Of a DNA stretch of 64,000 bases, positions 52,655 to 59,956 are shown one piece after another. Origin of the DNA: Candidatus Saccharibacteria bacterium (GTDB lineage: Bacteria > Patescibacteriota > Saccharimonadia > Saccharimonadales > Saccharimonadaceae); the NCBI GenBank assembly GCA_016699895.1, contig CP064991.1:434001-498000 (forward strand). The letters are read 5' to 3'. The notes under the pieces are model-generated. The model ran no database searches. It was not told the origin of the DNA and saw nothing but the letters and a program-made list of their open reading frames with translations. The position numbers were made by a program, and so were the translations under genes. Numbering within the stretch: position 1 is the first letter of the stretch; every line of letters starts with the position of its first letter.

Positions 52655-53152
52655 GTGAGCCTGATGCGATGGTCGTATCATGGAGATAGGGAAGGGGAAC
52701 GTGCCGTGGTTGCTACACAGGTCCGAACCTTTTTTAGTAAGATCAGAGAGGATGTCGAAAGACTCTCTCTGAAACTCAAGGGGCAGAGGGGCAATTGTCT
52801 CTTTTGTCTCGCCAGTGGGAAGATCAGCCGCGACAAGGTCGTGGCTGAGACGCCCTGGGCGTATCTGATTGTCGAGTACAGTCAGACCGTGCCTGGGACG
52901 TACATGATCGTCCCGAAGCGGCACAAGGAGAGCATTTTTCGGCTGGGGATTTTCTTCTGGCTGAGCGTTCACTGCCTGCTCCGCAAGATCCCGTGGATGG
53001 GGATCGTCGACTGGAACCTCTCGATGAATTTCGGTCGAGACGCCGGTCAGACGGTACCGCACATCCACATGTGGGTCATTCCCCGAGAGGGGAAGTTCGC
53101 CGGCAAGGGCATGGCGTATCACGTCGCTCAAGCCGCCACGAACGGCAACTAG
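52655..53152 (+). CDS. HIT-family protein with altered histidine triad
   Basis: 165 residues (GTG start; ATG 52664 would remove three). NCLFCLASGKI, AETPWAYLIVEYSQTVPGTYMIVPKRH and GQTVPHIHMWVIPRE place it in the HIT superfamily of nucleotide hydrolases/transferases. The triad reads HIHMW, so the third histidine is Trp. The remaining central histidine could still form the nucleotidyl intermediate. G-rich codon use (GGG, AAG, CTG) differs from neighbours, much like the phosphatidyltransferase at 5370. Confidence 0.8.
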   Translation: MSLMRWSYHGDREGERAVVATQVRTFFSKIREDVERLSLKLKGQRGNCLFCLASGKISRDKVVAETPWAYLIVEYSQTVPGTYMIVPKRHKESIFRLGIFFWLSVHCLLRKIPWMGIVDWNLSMNFGRDAGQTVPHIHMWVIPREGKFAGKGMAYHVAQAATNGN

Positions 53153-53172
53153 CCATCCATCCATCAGGCATT

Positions 53173-53205
53173 GGCCTCGTCCGGTTCTACCGGGGCGAGG
53201 CCTTT
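53173..53205 (+). terminator. Terminator after the HIT gene
   Basis: GGCCTCG/CGAGGCC with inner CCGG-TTCTA-CCGG, followed by TTT. Confidence 0.75.
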
Positions 53206-53212
53206 GTCACGC

Positions 53213-53617
53213 CTAGGACTTGTTTGATCGATTGTCTTTTGCTGTTCCCATAGCCTTTTTGAACAGCACCATTGGCAGCACTATGCCGGCAACGACTGTC
53301 ACTAACCAGATGATTAGCGGTGCGATGATCCAGGTAGTAATACCATTAACGCGTAGTCCATCGGTTAGCCACGTTGTTAGTAATAATACGACAAAGGTTG
53401 TGACGAGCGCGATGCCGCCACGAAACGCTGGAGCGTGTTTGACCGCTAGCTTCAGAATAAATGGTGCTAGTACTATCTGTGCTACAGTAAAGAATACGAT
53501 ACTGATAGTAAAACCTAGACCGTCAATACGAAAGTCCGACAATAGCATTGCTGCGACTAACAGTCCAATAGCATTACCGATCAGTGTCAGAGCAGATTGA
53601 GCGAGAAAGCGAATCAT
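53213..53617 (-). CDS. Four-TM membrane protein (phage holin superfamily IV-like)
   Basis: 134 residues: four hydrophobic helices (LTLIGNAIGLLVAAMLLSDF, GFTISIVFFTVAQIVLAPFILKLAV, GGIALVTTFVVLLLTTWL, WIIAPLIIWLVTVVAGIVLPMVLF). The second and fourth carry patterns typical of the mycobacterial 4-TMS holin-like/DUF group. No phage genes are nearby, so a holin role is not implied. Third gene of a minus-strand operon with the 53619 and 53847 genes. Confidence 0.7.
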   Translation of the reverse strand: MIRFLAQSALTLIGNAIGLLVAAMLLSDFRIDGLGFTISIVFFTVAQIVLAPFILKLAVKHAPAFRGGIALVTTFVVLLLTTWLTDGLRVNGITTWIIAPLIIWLVTVVAGIVLPMVLFKKAMGTAKDNRSNKS

Positions 53618-53618
53618 A

Positions 53619-53843
53619 TTATAACCCCAACAACTGTTTCTTTTTAGCGGCGAATTCTTCTTCGGTCAGGATGCCTTGGTCGCGCAGTTCAGCTAATTGT
53701 TTGAGCTGTTCGATACTATCACCGGTCGAAGCTGGCTGTGTCGGCTCTGGTGCAGCTGCAGTATTTTGCTTTTTCGCCCGTGACGAAGCGATTGCAGCAC
53801 CCATCACCATACCTCGACGACGTGCACTTCTGCGTCCTAACAT
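53619..53843 (-). CDS. SHOCT-domain small protein
   Basis: 74 residues. Basic N-terminus (LGRRSARRR), Ala/Gln-rich linker, and a C-terminal SHOCT helix pair (IEQLKQLAELRDQGILTEEEFAAKKKQLLGL), a short oligomerisation motif. Lies between two membrane protein genes in one operon. Confidence 0.88.
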   Translation of the reverse strand: MLGRRSARRRGMVMGAAIASSRAKKQNTAAAPEPTQPASTGDSIEQLKQLAELRDQGILTEEEFAAKKKQLLGL

Positions 53844-53846
53844 GAA

Positions 53847-54173
53847 CTATTCCTCTTCCGTTTTCAATACGATACCACCCGACATGCTAACGAGTGCATT
53901 GATGAGGAAACCCTGGATCCATCCAAGCACCCAACCGACGGCAAAATAGATGATTGGGACACCAACGATAGCAATGAAACCGCTAGCTAGCCCGAGGGTC
54001 AAGCCGCGTAACACGCTATCGGTCTCCTGGGCCCAGTGGACAGTACTACTAATTGAAAATAGGATTGCTGCAACCAAACCGAACAGCATAGATAGCGTAC
54101 CCTGCACCATAGCTACTGAGCTAGGCTTTATGCCAACTACTCGTACTGTATCTTGTGACTTTTTCGTTACCAT
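53847..54173 (-). CDS. Small membrane protein, DUF-type, two to three TM
   Basis: 108 residues from ATG 54173, which has AAGGAGG 5-6 nt upstream; the frame to 54203 is rejected as a start. Hydrophobic segments VQGTLSMLFGLVAAILFSI, LGLASGFIAIVGVPIIYFAVGWVLGWIQGFLINALV. No family assigned with certainty. First gene of the three-gene minus-strand operon. Diverges from the 54277 gene. Confidence 0.7.
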   Translation of the reverse strand: MVTKKSQDTVRVVGIKPSSVAMVQGTLSMLFGLVAAILFSISSTVHWAQETDSVLRGLTLGLASGFIAIVGVPIIYFAVGWVLGWIQGFLINALVSMSGGIVLKTEEE

Positions 54174-54276
54174 AAAACCCTCCTTGTTAGTTACAATATA
54201 CATTATACATACTATGGTGTTGTTGTGCTATAACTTTCGTATTGAATTTTATTACAATATGCGGTAGTATAACCCA

Positions 54277-55341
54277 ATGAAGAATCAATCAAATCAGAGA
54301 GTGCTAGCAGTAGCTTTATTAGTAATTGGTGCAGTTGCCATTTGGTTTGTTTGGCCGCAGATAGCTGCTATCGTGTTAGCTGCATTGATGGCGTATCTGT
54401 TCTACCCACTCTACACCAAACTAAAAGGCCGTAAAGGTCGTGGCGGGCTAGCGGCTTTTGGAACGCTAATGATATCTTTTTTGATAGTACTATTGCCAGT
54501 AGTGTTTGTGACTGTATCTGCAGTAGGACAATTATCAACGTTTGCCGATCAAGCTGGTAGATCACAATATTGGCAAGACATGCCGGGCTTTGTCGAGAGA
54601 GCCATAGAATTAACCAATGGTGTATTAGAACCAATTACCGGCCAAGAGCCCAGTGTTACCGAAGTCGGTATCGTGGATTTTCTGCGCAACTCAATTCCAA
54701 CTATTGCGCGTGGCAGTGCTCAAATACTCCTAGGTATCGCTACTAGTTTACCTAGTCTCGGTATCGCATTCATAGTGTACATTTATATGTTTATTGCATT
54801 CTTAACCTATGGTTCGAAGTTGATAGCAAAAATCAAAGCCGTCAGTCCATTTAGTCGATCGGCGACTGAGCATTATCTGGAAAAGATTGGTCTAATGACT
54901 AATGCTATGGTCAAAGGACAGCTGATTCTGTCAATGATCACGGCTATCTTTTCAGCTATCTTGCTGATATTCCTGGGCTACGGACACTTATTCTTTATAT
55001 TATTTGTATTGTTTACTATATTGAATTTTATTCCACTCGGTTCGGGTATCGTCCTAGTGCCGATGGCGATATTATCTATGGTTAGCGGTCAGTTCTGGGC
55101 GGGATTGATTGTGATCATCCTATTCTACGCGTTTGGTAATCTCGAACCACTGTGGCGATCGAAACTAATTCCAAAGAAGATCCAATTGCCAGTTGCACTC
55201 ATGATGCTCGCAACGTTCTGTGGCATTGCCTATTTTGGAATCCTCGGTATCGTGTACGGACCGGTCATTATGATCTTGATCATTACTACTGTCAATTTAT
55301 ATATCGACGCAAAGCCACGATCGACGGCTAATGCTAGCTAA
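54277..55341 (+). CDS. AI-2E/PerM family transporter
   Basis: 354 residues, about seven to eight helices. N-terminal pair (LAVALLVIGAVAIWFVWPQIAAIVLAALMAYLF), a soluble loop, then FIVYIYMFIAFLTYGSKLI, MVKGQLILSMITAIFSAILLIFLGY, ILNFIPLGSGIVLVPMAIL and ILGIVYGPVIMILI, the pattern of the AI-2E family. Members include exporters and ion antiporters. No quorum-sensing genes are seen, so the substrate is unknown. Confidence 0.88.
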   Translation: MKNQSNQRVLAVALLVIGAVAIWFVWPQIAAIVLAALMAYLFYPLYTKLKGRKGRGGLAAFGTLMISFLIVLLPVVFVTVSAVGQLSTFADQAGRSQYWQDMPGFVERAIELTNGVLEPITGQEPSVTEVGIVDFLRNSIPTIARGSAQILLGIATSLPSLGIAFIVYIYMFIAFLTYGSKLIAKIKAVSPFSRSATEHYLEKIGLMTNAMVKGQLILSMITAIFSAILLIFLGYGHLFFILFVLFTILNFIPLGSGIVLVPMAILSMVSGQFWAGLIVIILFYAFGNLEPLWRSKLIPKKIQLPVALMMLATFCGIAYFGILGIVYGPVIMILIITTVNLYIDAKPRSTANAS

Positions 55342-55359
55342 TAGTACTACTGCAGACGG

Positions 55360-55365
55360 TATAAT
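55360..55365 (+). promoter_or_regulatory. -10 box of the mutY-like gene
   Basis: TATAAT, 8 nt before the ATG (leaderless). Confidence 0.65.
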
Positions 55366-55373
55366 AGATAAGA

Positions 55374-56174
55374 ATGGAATTAGCCGATTTTCAACATTTG
55401 CTACGTCAGCGCGGTGATGAGTTATATCGCGACATGCCGTGGCGCCGTGATACGAGAGCGTATTATGTGCTCGTAAGTGAATTGATGTTGCAACAAACTC
55501 AGGTAGCGCGAGTAGAACCAAAGTTCCAGGAATTTATCGCTCGTTTTCCTGACGAATCGACTTTGGCGAGTGCCAGTTTGGCCGAAGTACTCGCGTTATG
55601 GCAGGGCCTCGGCTATAACCGCCGGGCAAAATTCCTACACGCGGCGGCATCAATGGTCATGCGTGAATTTGATGGGACTATCCCTGATAGTGAATCTGAG
55701 TTGCGTCGTTTGCCAGGTGTTGGCGTTAATACAGCGGGGGCGATCTTGGCCTATGCTTTTAATCAGCCGACATTATTTATTGAAACAAATATTCGTACGG
55801 TATATATCCATCATTTTTTCAATGATGCTGACTCGGTCAGTGATCGACAGATTCACGAGCTACTATCTGAGACTATTGATCGTAGCGATCCGCGACGTTT
55901 TTACCAAAATTTGATGGATTATGGAACGTGGTTGAAAGGCCAAGGCATTCGAAACACTGCAAAGAGTCAGCACTACAAAAAACAGTCATCATTGCGGGGA
56001 AGTGTACGAGAATTACGCGGTGAAATGATCAGGGCGTTGCTCGCGGATACGTCTTCGATGGTAGAGTTCGAGAAAACGTTCGGTGCTGATAGCCGTTACC
56101 GGGCGGCATTAGATGGCTTACTCCGCGATGGGTTAGTGGAGCGAGACGAGAGCCGTATTTGGTTAACTCGGTAG
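55374..56174 (+). CDS. MutY-like A/G-specific adenine glycosylase without Fe-S cysteines
   Basis: 266 residues. SELMLQQTQVARVEPKF (catalytic Glu region), WQGLGYNRRAKFLH and HhH LPGVGVNTAGAILAY are MutY-like. Two departures: the segment that normally reads LDGNVKRV is FIETNIRTVY, so the catalytic Asp position appears as Glu. After MDYGTWLKG the four cysteines of the [4Fe-4S] cluster are missing (GIRNTAKSQHYKKQSS). The MutT-like C-terminal domain is replaced by a small winged-helix-like tail. Removes A opposite 8-oxoG if active. Confidence 0.82.
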   Translation: MELADFQHLLRQRGDELYRDMPWRRDTRAYYVLVSELMLQQTQVARVEPKFQEFIARFPDESTLASASLAEVLALWQGLGYNRRAKFLHAAASMVMREFDGTIPDSESELRRLPGVGVNTAGAILAYAFNQPTLFIETNIRTVYIHHFFNDADSVSDRQIHELLSETIDRSDPRRFYQNLMDYGTWLKGQGIRNTAKSQHYKKQSSLRGSVRELRGEMIRALLADTSSMVEFEKTFGADSRYRAALDGLLRDGLVERDESRIWLTR

Positions 56175-56177
56175 ACG

Positions 56178-57128
56178 CTATTTTTCCTGCTTGACACGAA
56201 CAGCACGGTTGAAACGTTTATCGGCGGCGTCATCAGCATTTCGTGACATTGGCGGTAGTACTAGTAGACGATCTTGACCAGTTTTACCGTCATCAATGTC
56301 GATGAGGGCTTCGACAAAGAACTTCTCGATTAACCATTCGCGACCTGGTGTTGTTTGTCCAATGACAGTAATACGCCAGCGATCTTCACCCCATTGCTCG
56401 GTCTTGGTGATACGCAATGGGCGAGCTAGCATGGTTTTGCCGCGTGGTATGGCAGAAATAATTTTCTGTATTGCCTCAGTGCCGCGGACTTTGTCTCTCA
56501 CGAATACGTCGACTGCGATAGTACGAACGCCTCGGGGTGTAACGTGGACACCGGTAATATTCTGGTTATGAATCACGATAACTTCGCCATTAAGAGCGCG
56601 TATTCTGGTAGAACGCAGAGTGAATCGTTCAACAACGCCTTCGACATTCCCATATGGTTCGACTTTGACAAAATCACCGATCCGATACCAGTTTTCCGCT
56701 ATCATAACGGCGCCGGCGGTTAAATCTCGCAAGATAATGCCGACAGTTTGACCAGCAATGAGGGCAAAAAACGTTCCAGCACCAATGGCTGCTACGCTAT
56801 TCATGGCGCTGCTGGCGGAGAACGGGTTGACGATGATCCAGGCAATGTAACCGACCGCTATGACGACTGCGGCTCGAACAGTAGCCACCGTGATACTGAG
56901 ATAAGTCTCGGTTTGTCGCAGTCTCATAACGCGAGTCTCGTTGGATTCTATATCGCTACGGGTGGAGATGATCTGAGCAATCCGAATGATAGCCTGAGCT
57001 AAAAAGCGGCTGAGCCAATAGCCAATGATCATGGCTAAACAAATCACTAAAATATCACGTACCGCGTTGGGCGTGACAAGCCATTCTTTGGCGTCATTGA
57101 GGATCTCCGTTCCGCTGATTTGAGCCAT
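56178..57128 (-). CDS. MscS-family mechanosensitive channel
   Basis: 316 residues. N-terminal helices (ILVICLAMIIGYWLSRFLAQAI, VVIAVGYIAWIIVNPF), pore-lining TM3 (SVAAIGAGTFFALIAGQTVGIILRDLTAGAVMIAE) and beta domain IGDFVKVEPYGNVEGVVERFTLRSTRIRALNGEVIVIHN. Releases osmolytes on hypo-osmotic shock. A TGG-TATAAT box (57138-57143, minus strand) lies 9 nt before the ATG (leaderless). Confidence 0.93.
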   Translation of the reverse strand: MAQISGTEILNDAKEWLVTPNAVRDILVICLAMIIGYWLSRFLAQAIIRIAQIISTRSDIESNETRVMRLRQTETYLSITVATVRAAVVIAVGYIAWIIVNPFSASSAMNSVAAIGAGTFFALIAGQTVGIILRDLTAGAVMIAENWYRIGDFVKVEPYGNVEGVVERFTLRSTRIRALNGEVIVIHNQNITGVHVTPRGVRTIAVDVFVRDKVRGTEAIQKIISAIPRGKTMLARPLRITKTEQWGEDRWRITVIGQTTPGREWLIEKFFVEALIDIDDGKTGQDRLLVLPPMSRNADDAADKRFNRAVRVKQEK

Positions 57129-57137
57129 TAATAATAC

Positions 57138-57146
57138 ATTATACCA
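57138..57146 (-). promoter_or_regulatory. Extended -10 promoter of the MscS gene
   Basis: Minus-strand TGG then TATAAT (57138-57143). Confidence 0.65.
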
Positions 57147-57195
57147 TATTATTTAATTATATGCTAGCATAATCGCAACAATATTGAACTGATTA

Positions 57196-57204
57196 TGCTA
57201 AAAT
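57196..57204 (+). promoter_or_regulatory. Extended -10 promoter of the GH13 gene
   Basis: TGC then TAAAAT (57199-57204), 8 nt before the ATG. Confidence 0.6.
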
Positions 57205-57212
57205 ATAGATAG

Positions 57213-58961
57213 ATGAGTAAGTTAGGGGTGGAACTGCACGATGAATTTGCCTATTTTCGACTATGGGCGCCATTTGCGCGCTCGGTAGCGATCCAGGGTG
57301 AGTTTTCTGATTGGGCTGAGATTCCTCTGACAAAATCCGATCAGTTCGAAGAAGATGGCACTTGGGTGACAAGAGTAGCAGATGTCAAGCCCGGGCAGTC
57401 TTATAACTATCTAGTGACAGGATGGCGTGGGCAAAAATTAGTGCGTAATGATCCGCGAGCTAAAGTGTTAACCGATTCCGATAATGGCATGAGTGTGATA
57501 GCGGATGAAACATTTGATTGGGGAGATGATAATAAATTTCGGCCGAAGCCGCTTGAGGAGCAGGTGCTATATGAATTGCATGTAGGTACTTTTGCTCGTC
57601 CAGATGCAGCGACTGCAGCTACGTTTGCTGATGCTATTACCAAGCTCGATCATCTAAAAAATTTAGGTATTACTACAATAGAGTTGATGCCAATTACTTC
57701 AATGATGGCTAGTTTTGGTTGGGGTTATGCGCCGAATGCAGTTTATTCAGTAGAGGGTGCCTATGGCGGTATGTTTGGCCTAAAAAACTTTGTCAAAGAA
57801 GCTCATAACCATGGCATCGCAGTCATTTTGGATCTAGTTTACAACCATTTTATAGGCGGCAGTGCGGGACTCTGGCAATTTGATGGTTGGAGCGAGAACA
57901 AACGGGGTGGGATTTACTTTTATAACGATGAACGTGGCGATACGCCGTGGGGCGGTCGTCCAGACTATGGTCGGGCAGAGGTGCGAGATTTTATCCTAGA
58001 TAACGTGGCAATGTGGCTCAATGACTATCATATTGACGGCATGCGGCTCGATAGCACTATTTATATGCGCAATGTTAATGGTAGAAATAATGATCCGGCC
58101 GGTGATATTGCAGACGCGTGGCAGTTGCTAGGTGACATTACTGATTTAGCGCACAAGATTAAGCCTTCGGCTCTCATGATAGCGGAAGACTGTGCGGGTA
58201 ATGATTGGATTACAAAGCTACGAGCCGATGGCGGCTGTGGATTCGATACGCAGTGGGATTTGGGGTTGCCGCACGTTATTCGTGGCGCGCTAGACGTAGG
58301 CGGAGAGCCTGCGGGTCTCAGTAATCTTAATAGCGTCATGAGCCAGAAATTTAATGGAGACTATCGGCAAAGGATCGTTTTTGCGGACAGTCATGATACC
58401 GCTGCTAATGGTGGTGCCAGAATCGCCTCAGTCGGGACTGCCGATCCGCACAATGTCGATGCGAGGAGGATTGCTATTTTGTCATCGGCTATAGCACTGA
58501 CGACGCCAGGATTGCCGATGCTACTCGCTGGCTCCGAGTTTTTGCAGAGCGGTAATTTTAATGATTGGCAAGCCCTTGATTGGGACAATCTAGAAAAATT
58601 TTCTGGTATCGTCACGGCTCATCAACATCTGATAGCATTGCGACGCAATGAATATGGCGATACGACAGGGCTAACGAGTGGTGAGATAGCAGTACTTGGA
58701 TCGGATGAAAATTTCAAAATTCTCACATACCAACGTGGAGCCAATAAGTATCCAGTTATTGTTGTAGCTAGCTTTAACGGGCACAGAGTGTCGGATTACG
58801 CGTTGCCGCTACCCGAGGGCGAGTGGAAAATCCGGTTTAATTCATCATGGAAAGGTTACTCGACTGATTTTGCCGAGCTAAAGGCTGACACGATAACGTC
58901 TGGTCAGCCAGTCGATCTACCGCCGTATACTGTACTGATCCTGACCCAGGCTGTACAATAG
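57213..58961 (+). CDS. GH13 alpha-glucan enzyme (branching-enzyme-like, CBM48)
   Basis: 582 residues. N-terminal CBM48 (FAYFRLWAPFARSVAIQGEFSDW), then the GH13 barrel: VILDLVYNHF, nucleophile in GMRLDSTIYM, acid/base in LMIAEDCAG and FADSHD. The LYELHVGTF and WGYAPNAVYSVEGAYGG segments are typical of GlgB and maltooligosyltrehalose trehalohydrolase. The exact reaction, branching or trehalose release, is not decided. C-terminal beta domain. No signal peptide, so it probably acts on intracellular glycogen-like polymer. Confidence 0.88.
   Translation: MSKLGVELHDEFAYFRLWAPFARSVAIQGEFSDWAEIPLTKSDQFEEDGTWVTRVADVKPGQSYNYLVTGWRGQKLVRNDPRAKVLTDSDNGMSVIADETFDWGDDNKFRPKPLEEQVLYELHVGTFARPDAATAATFADAITKLDHLKNLGITTIELMPITSMMASFGWGYAPNAVYSVEGAYGGMFGLKNFVKEAHNHGIAVILDLVYNHFIGGSAGLWQFDGWSENKRGGIYFYNDERGDTPWGGRPDYGRAEVRDFILDNVAMWLNDYHIDGMRLDSTIYMRNVNGRNNDPAGDIADAWQLLGDITDLAHKIKPSALMIAEDCAGNDWITKLRADGGCGFDTQWDLGLPHVIRGALDVGGEPAGLSNLNSVMSQKFNGDYRQRIVFADSHDTAANGGARIASVGTADPHNVDARRIAILSSAIALTTPGLPMLLAGSEFLQSGNFNDWQALDWDNLEKFSGIVTAHQHLIALRRNEYGDTTGLTSGEIAVLGSDENFKILTYQRGANKYPVIVVASFNGHRVSDYALPLPEGEWKIRFNSSWKGYSTDFAELKADTITSGQPVDLPPYTVLILTQAVQ
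58954..58959 (+). promoter_or_regulatory. -10 box of the TrxB-like gene
   Basis: TACAAT in the last codons of the GH13 gene, 7 nt before ATG 58967. Confidence 0.5.
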
Positions 58962-58966
58962 CTACT

Positions 58967-59911
58967 ATGACAAAAGAGGTTCACGATTTAGTGATTATTG
59001 GTGCTGGACCAAGCGCACTAACTGCTGCAATGTATGCTGCCTGCGAGAATATTGAAACGATCTTAATTGAAAAAGGACCTGTCGGCGGAATTATGGCGAG
59101 CGTAAGTCGAATCGATAATTATCCTGGGTTTTCAAATGGTATTAGCGGCAAATTTCTAACAGAAGCCTTTAAATCCCAAGCTGAAAAATTCGGCGCTATA
59201 ATCCGCATGGGCGAAGTGCAAAAGATCGAGAAGGCTGGCGAGTTTACTATAATTACAACCGATAACTACACTCTAAGGGCTAGAGCTGTATTAGTAGCTA
59301 CCGGTAGCTCGTATGAGAGACTATGTATTCCCGGAGAAGAGGAATTCTATGGAAAAGGCATCCACTATTCAGGGGCCCTAGACGGTGTTGTATATACAGA
59401 TAAAAGATTAGCCGTGGTGGGCGGTGCTAATTCGGCAGTCCAAGAGGCTATATTTTTAACCAAGTTCGCAGCTCATATCGATCTGGTGGTGCGTAGTCAT
59501 ATTAAAGCTTCCGACGTTTTGAGAAGAGAATTATTTGAGTATATAAATGACGGCAGAATTACTCTTCATGAAAGTTGGATTCCAGATAGAATTATCTCAG
59601 TTAACGGTCAAATTACTTCACTAGCTATCCGTGAGGCTAATGGCAATGAGACTAAAACGTTAGAGGTTAATGGAGTTTTTATCTTTGCCGGAATTATCCC
59701 CAGTACTGGATTTCTAACTGGATCCGGTATTGAGCTAGATCAAATAGGTTACGTTGTTACCGATCATGGATTGATGACTAATATACCTGGTATTTTTGCT
59801 AGTGGCGATGTTCGGAGTGGCTCTACAAAGCAGATCTCTGCGGCTGTTGGTGAAGGCACTACGGCTGCGCTGGCGATTCGTGAATATCTGGGTAGACTAC
59901 GTAACCGCTAA
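58967..59911 (+). CDS. Thioredoxin-reductase-like flavoprotein lacking the CxxC pair
   Basis: 314 residues. FAD site LVIIGAGPSALTAAMYAA at the N-terminus, NADPH domain LAVVGGANSAVQEAIFLTKF, and C-terminal GIFASGDVRSGSTKQISAAVGEGTTAA match TrxB. At the position where TrxB has CATC the sequence is GIHYSGALDGVVY, with no cysteine. It therefore cannot reduce thioredoxin by the usual dithiol relay. It may reduce another partner, such as ferredoxin or flavodoxin, or be a sensor. Its promoter lies within the preceding gene. Confidence 0.88.
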   Translation: MTKEVHDLVIIGAGPSALTAAMYAACENIETILIEKGPVGGIMASVSRIDNYPGFSNGISGKFLTEAFKSQAEKFGAIIRMGEVQKIEKAGEFTIITTDNYTLRARAVLVATGSSYERLCIPGEEEFYGKGIHYSGALDGVVYTDKRLAVVGGANSAVQEAIFLTKFAAHIDLVVRSHIKASDVLRRELFEYINDGRITLHESWIPDRIISVNGQITSLAIREANGNETKTLEVNGVFIFAGIIPSTGFLTGSGIELDQIGYVVTDHGLMTNIPGIFASGDVRSGSTKQISAAVGEGTTAALAIREYLGRLRNR

Positions 59912-59944
59912 ATGCCCTACTTTCTTAAATTAAAGCATTACTTG

Positions 59945-59950
59945 TATAAT
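59945..59950 (+). promoter_or_regulatory. -10 box of the 59957 ATPase gene
   Basis: TATAAT, 6 nt before a GTG start (leaderless GTG). Confidence 0.6.
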
Positions 59951-59956
59951 TAAAGG

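Noticed and set aside
53213..53617. Prophage holin
   Set aside because: The holin-like label reflects a fold group only; no lysin, capsid or tail genes are adjacent.
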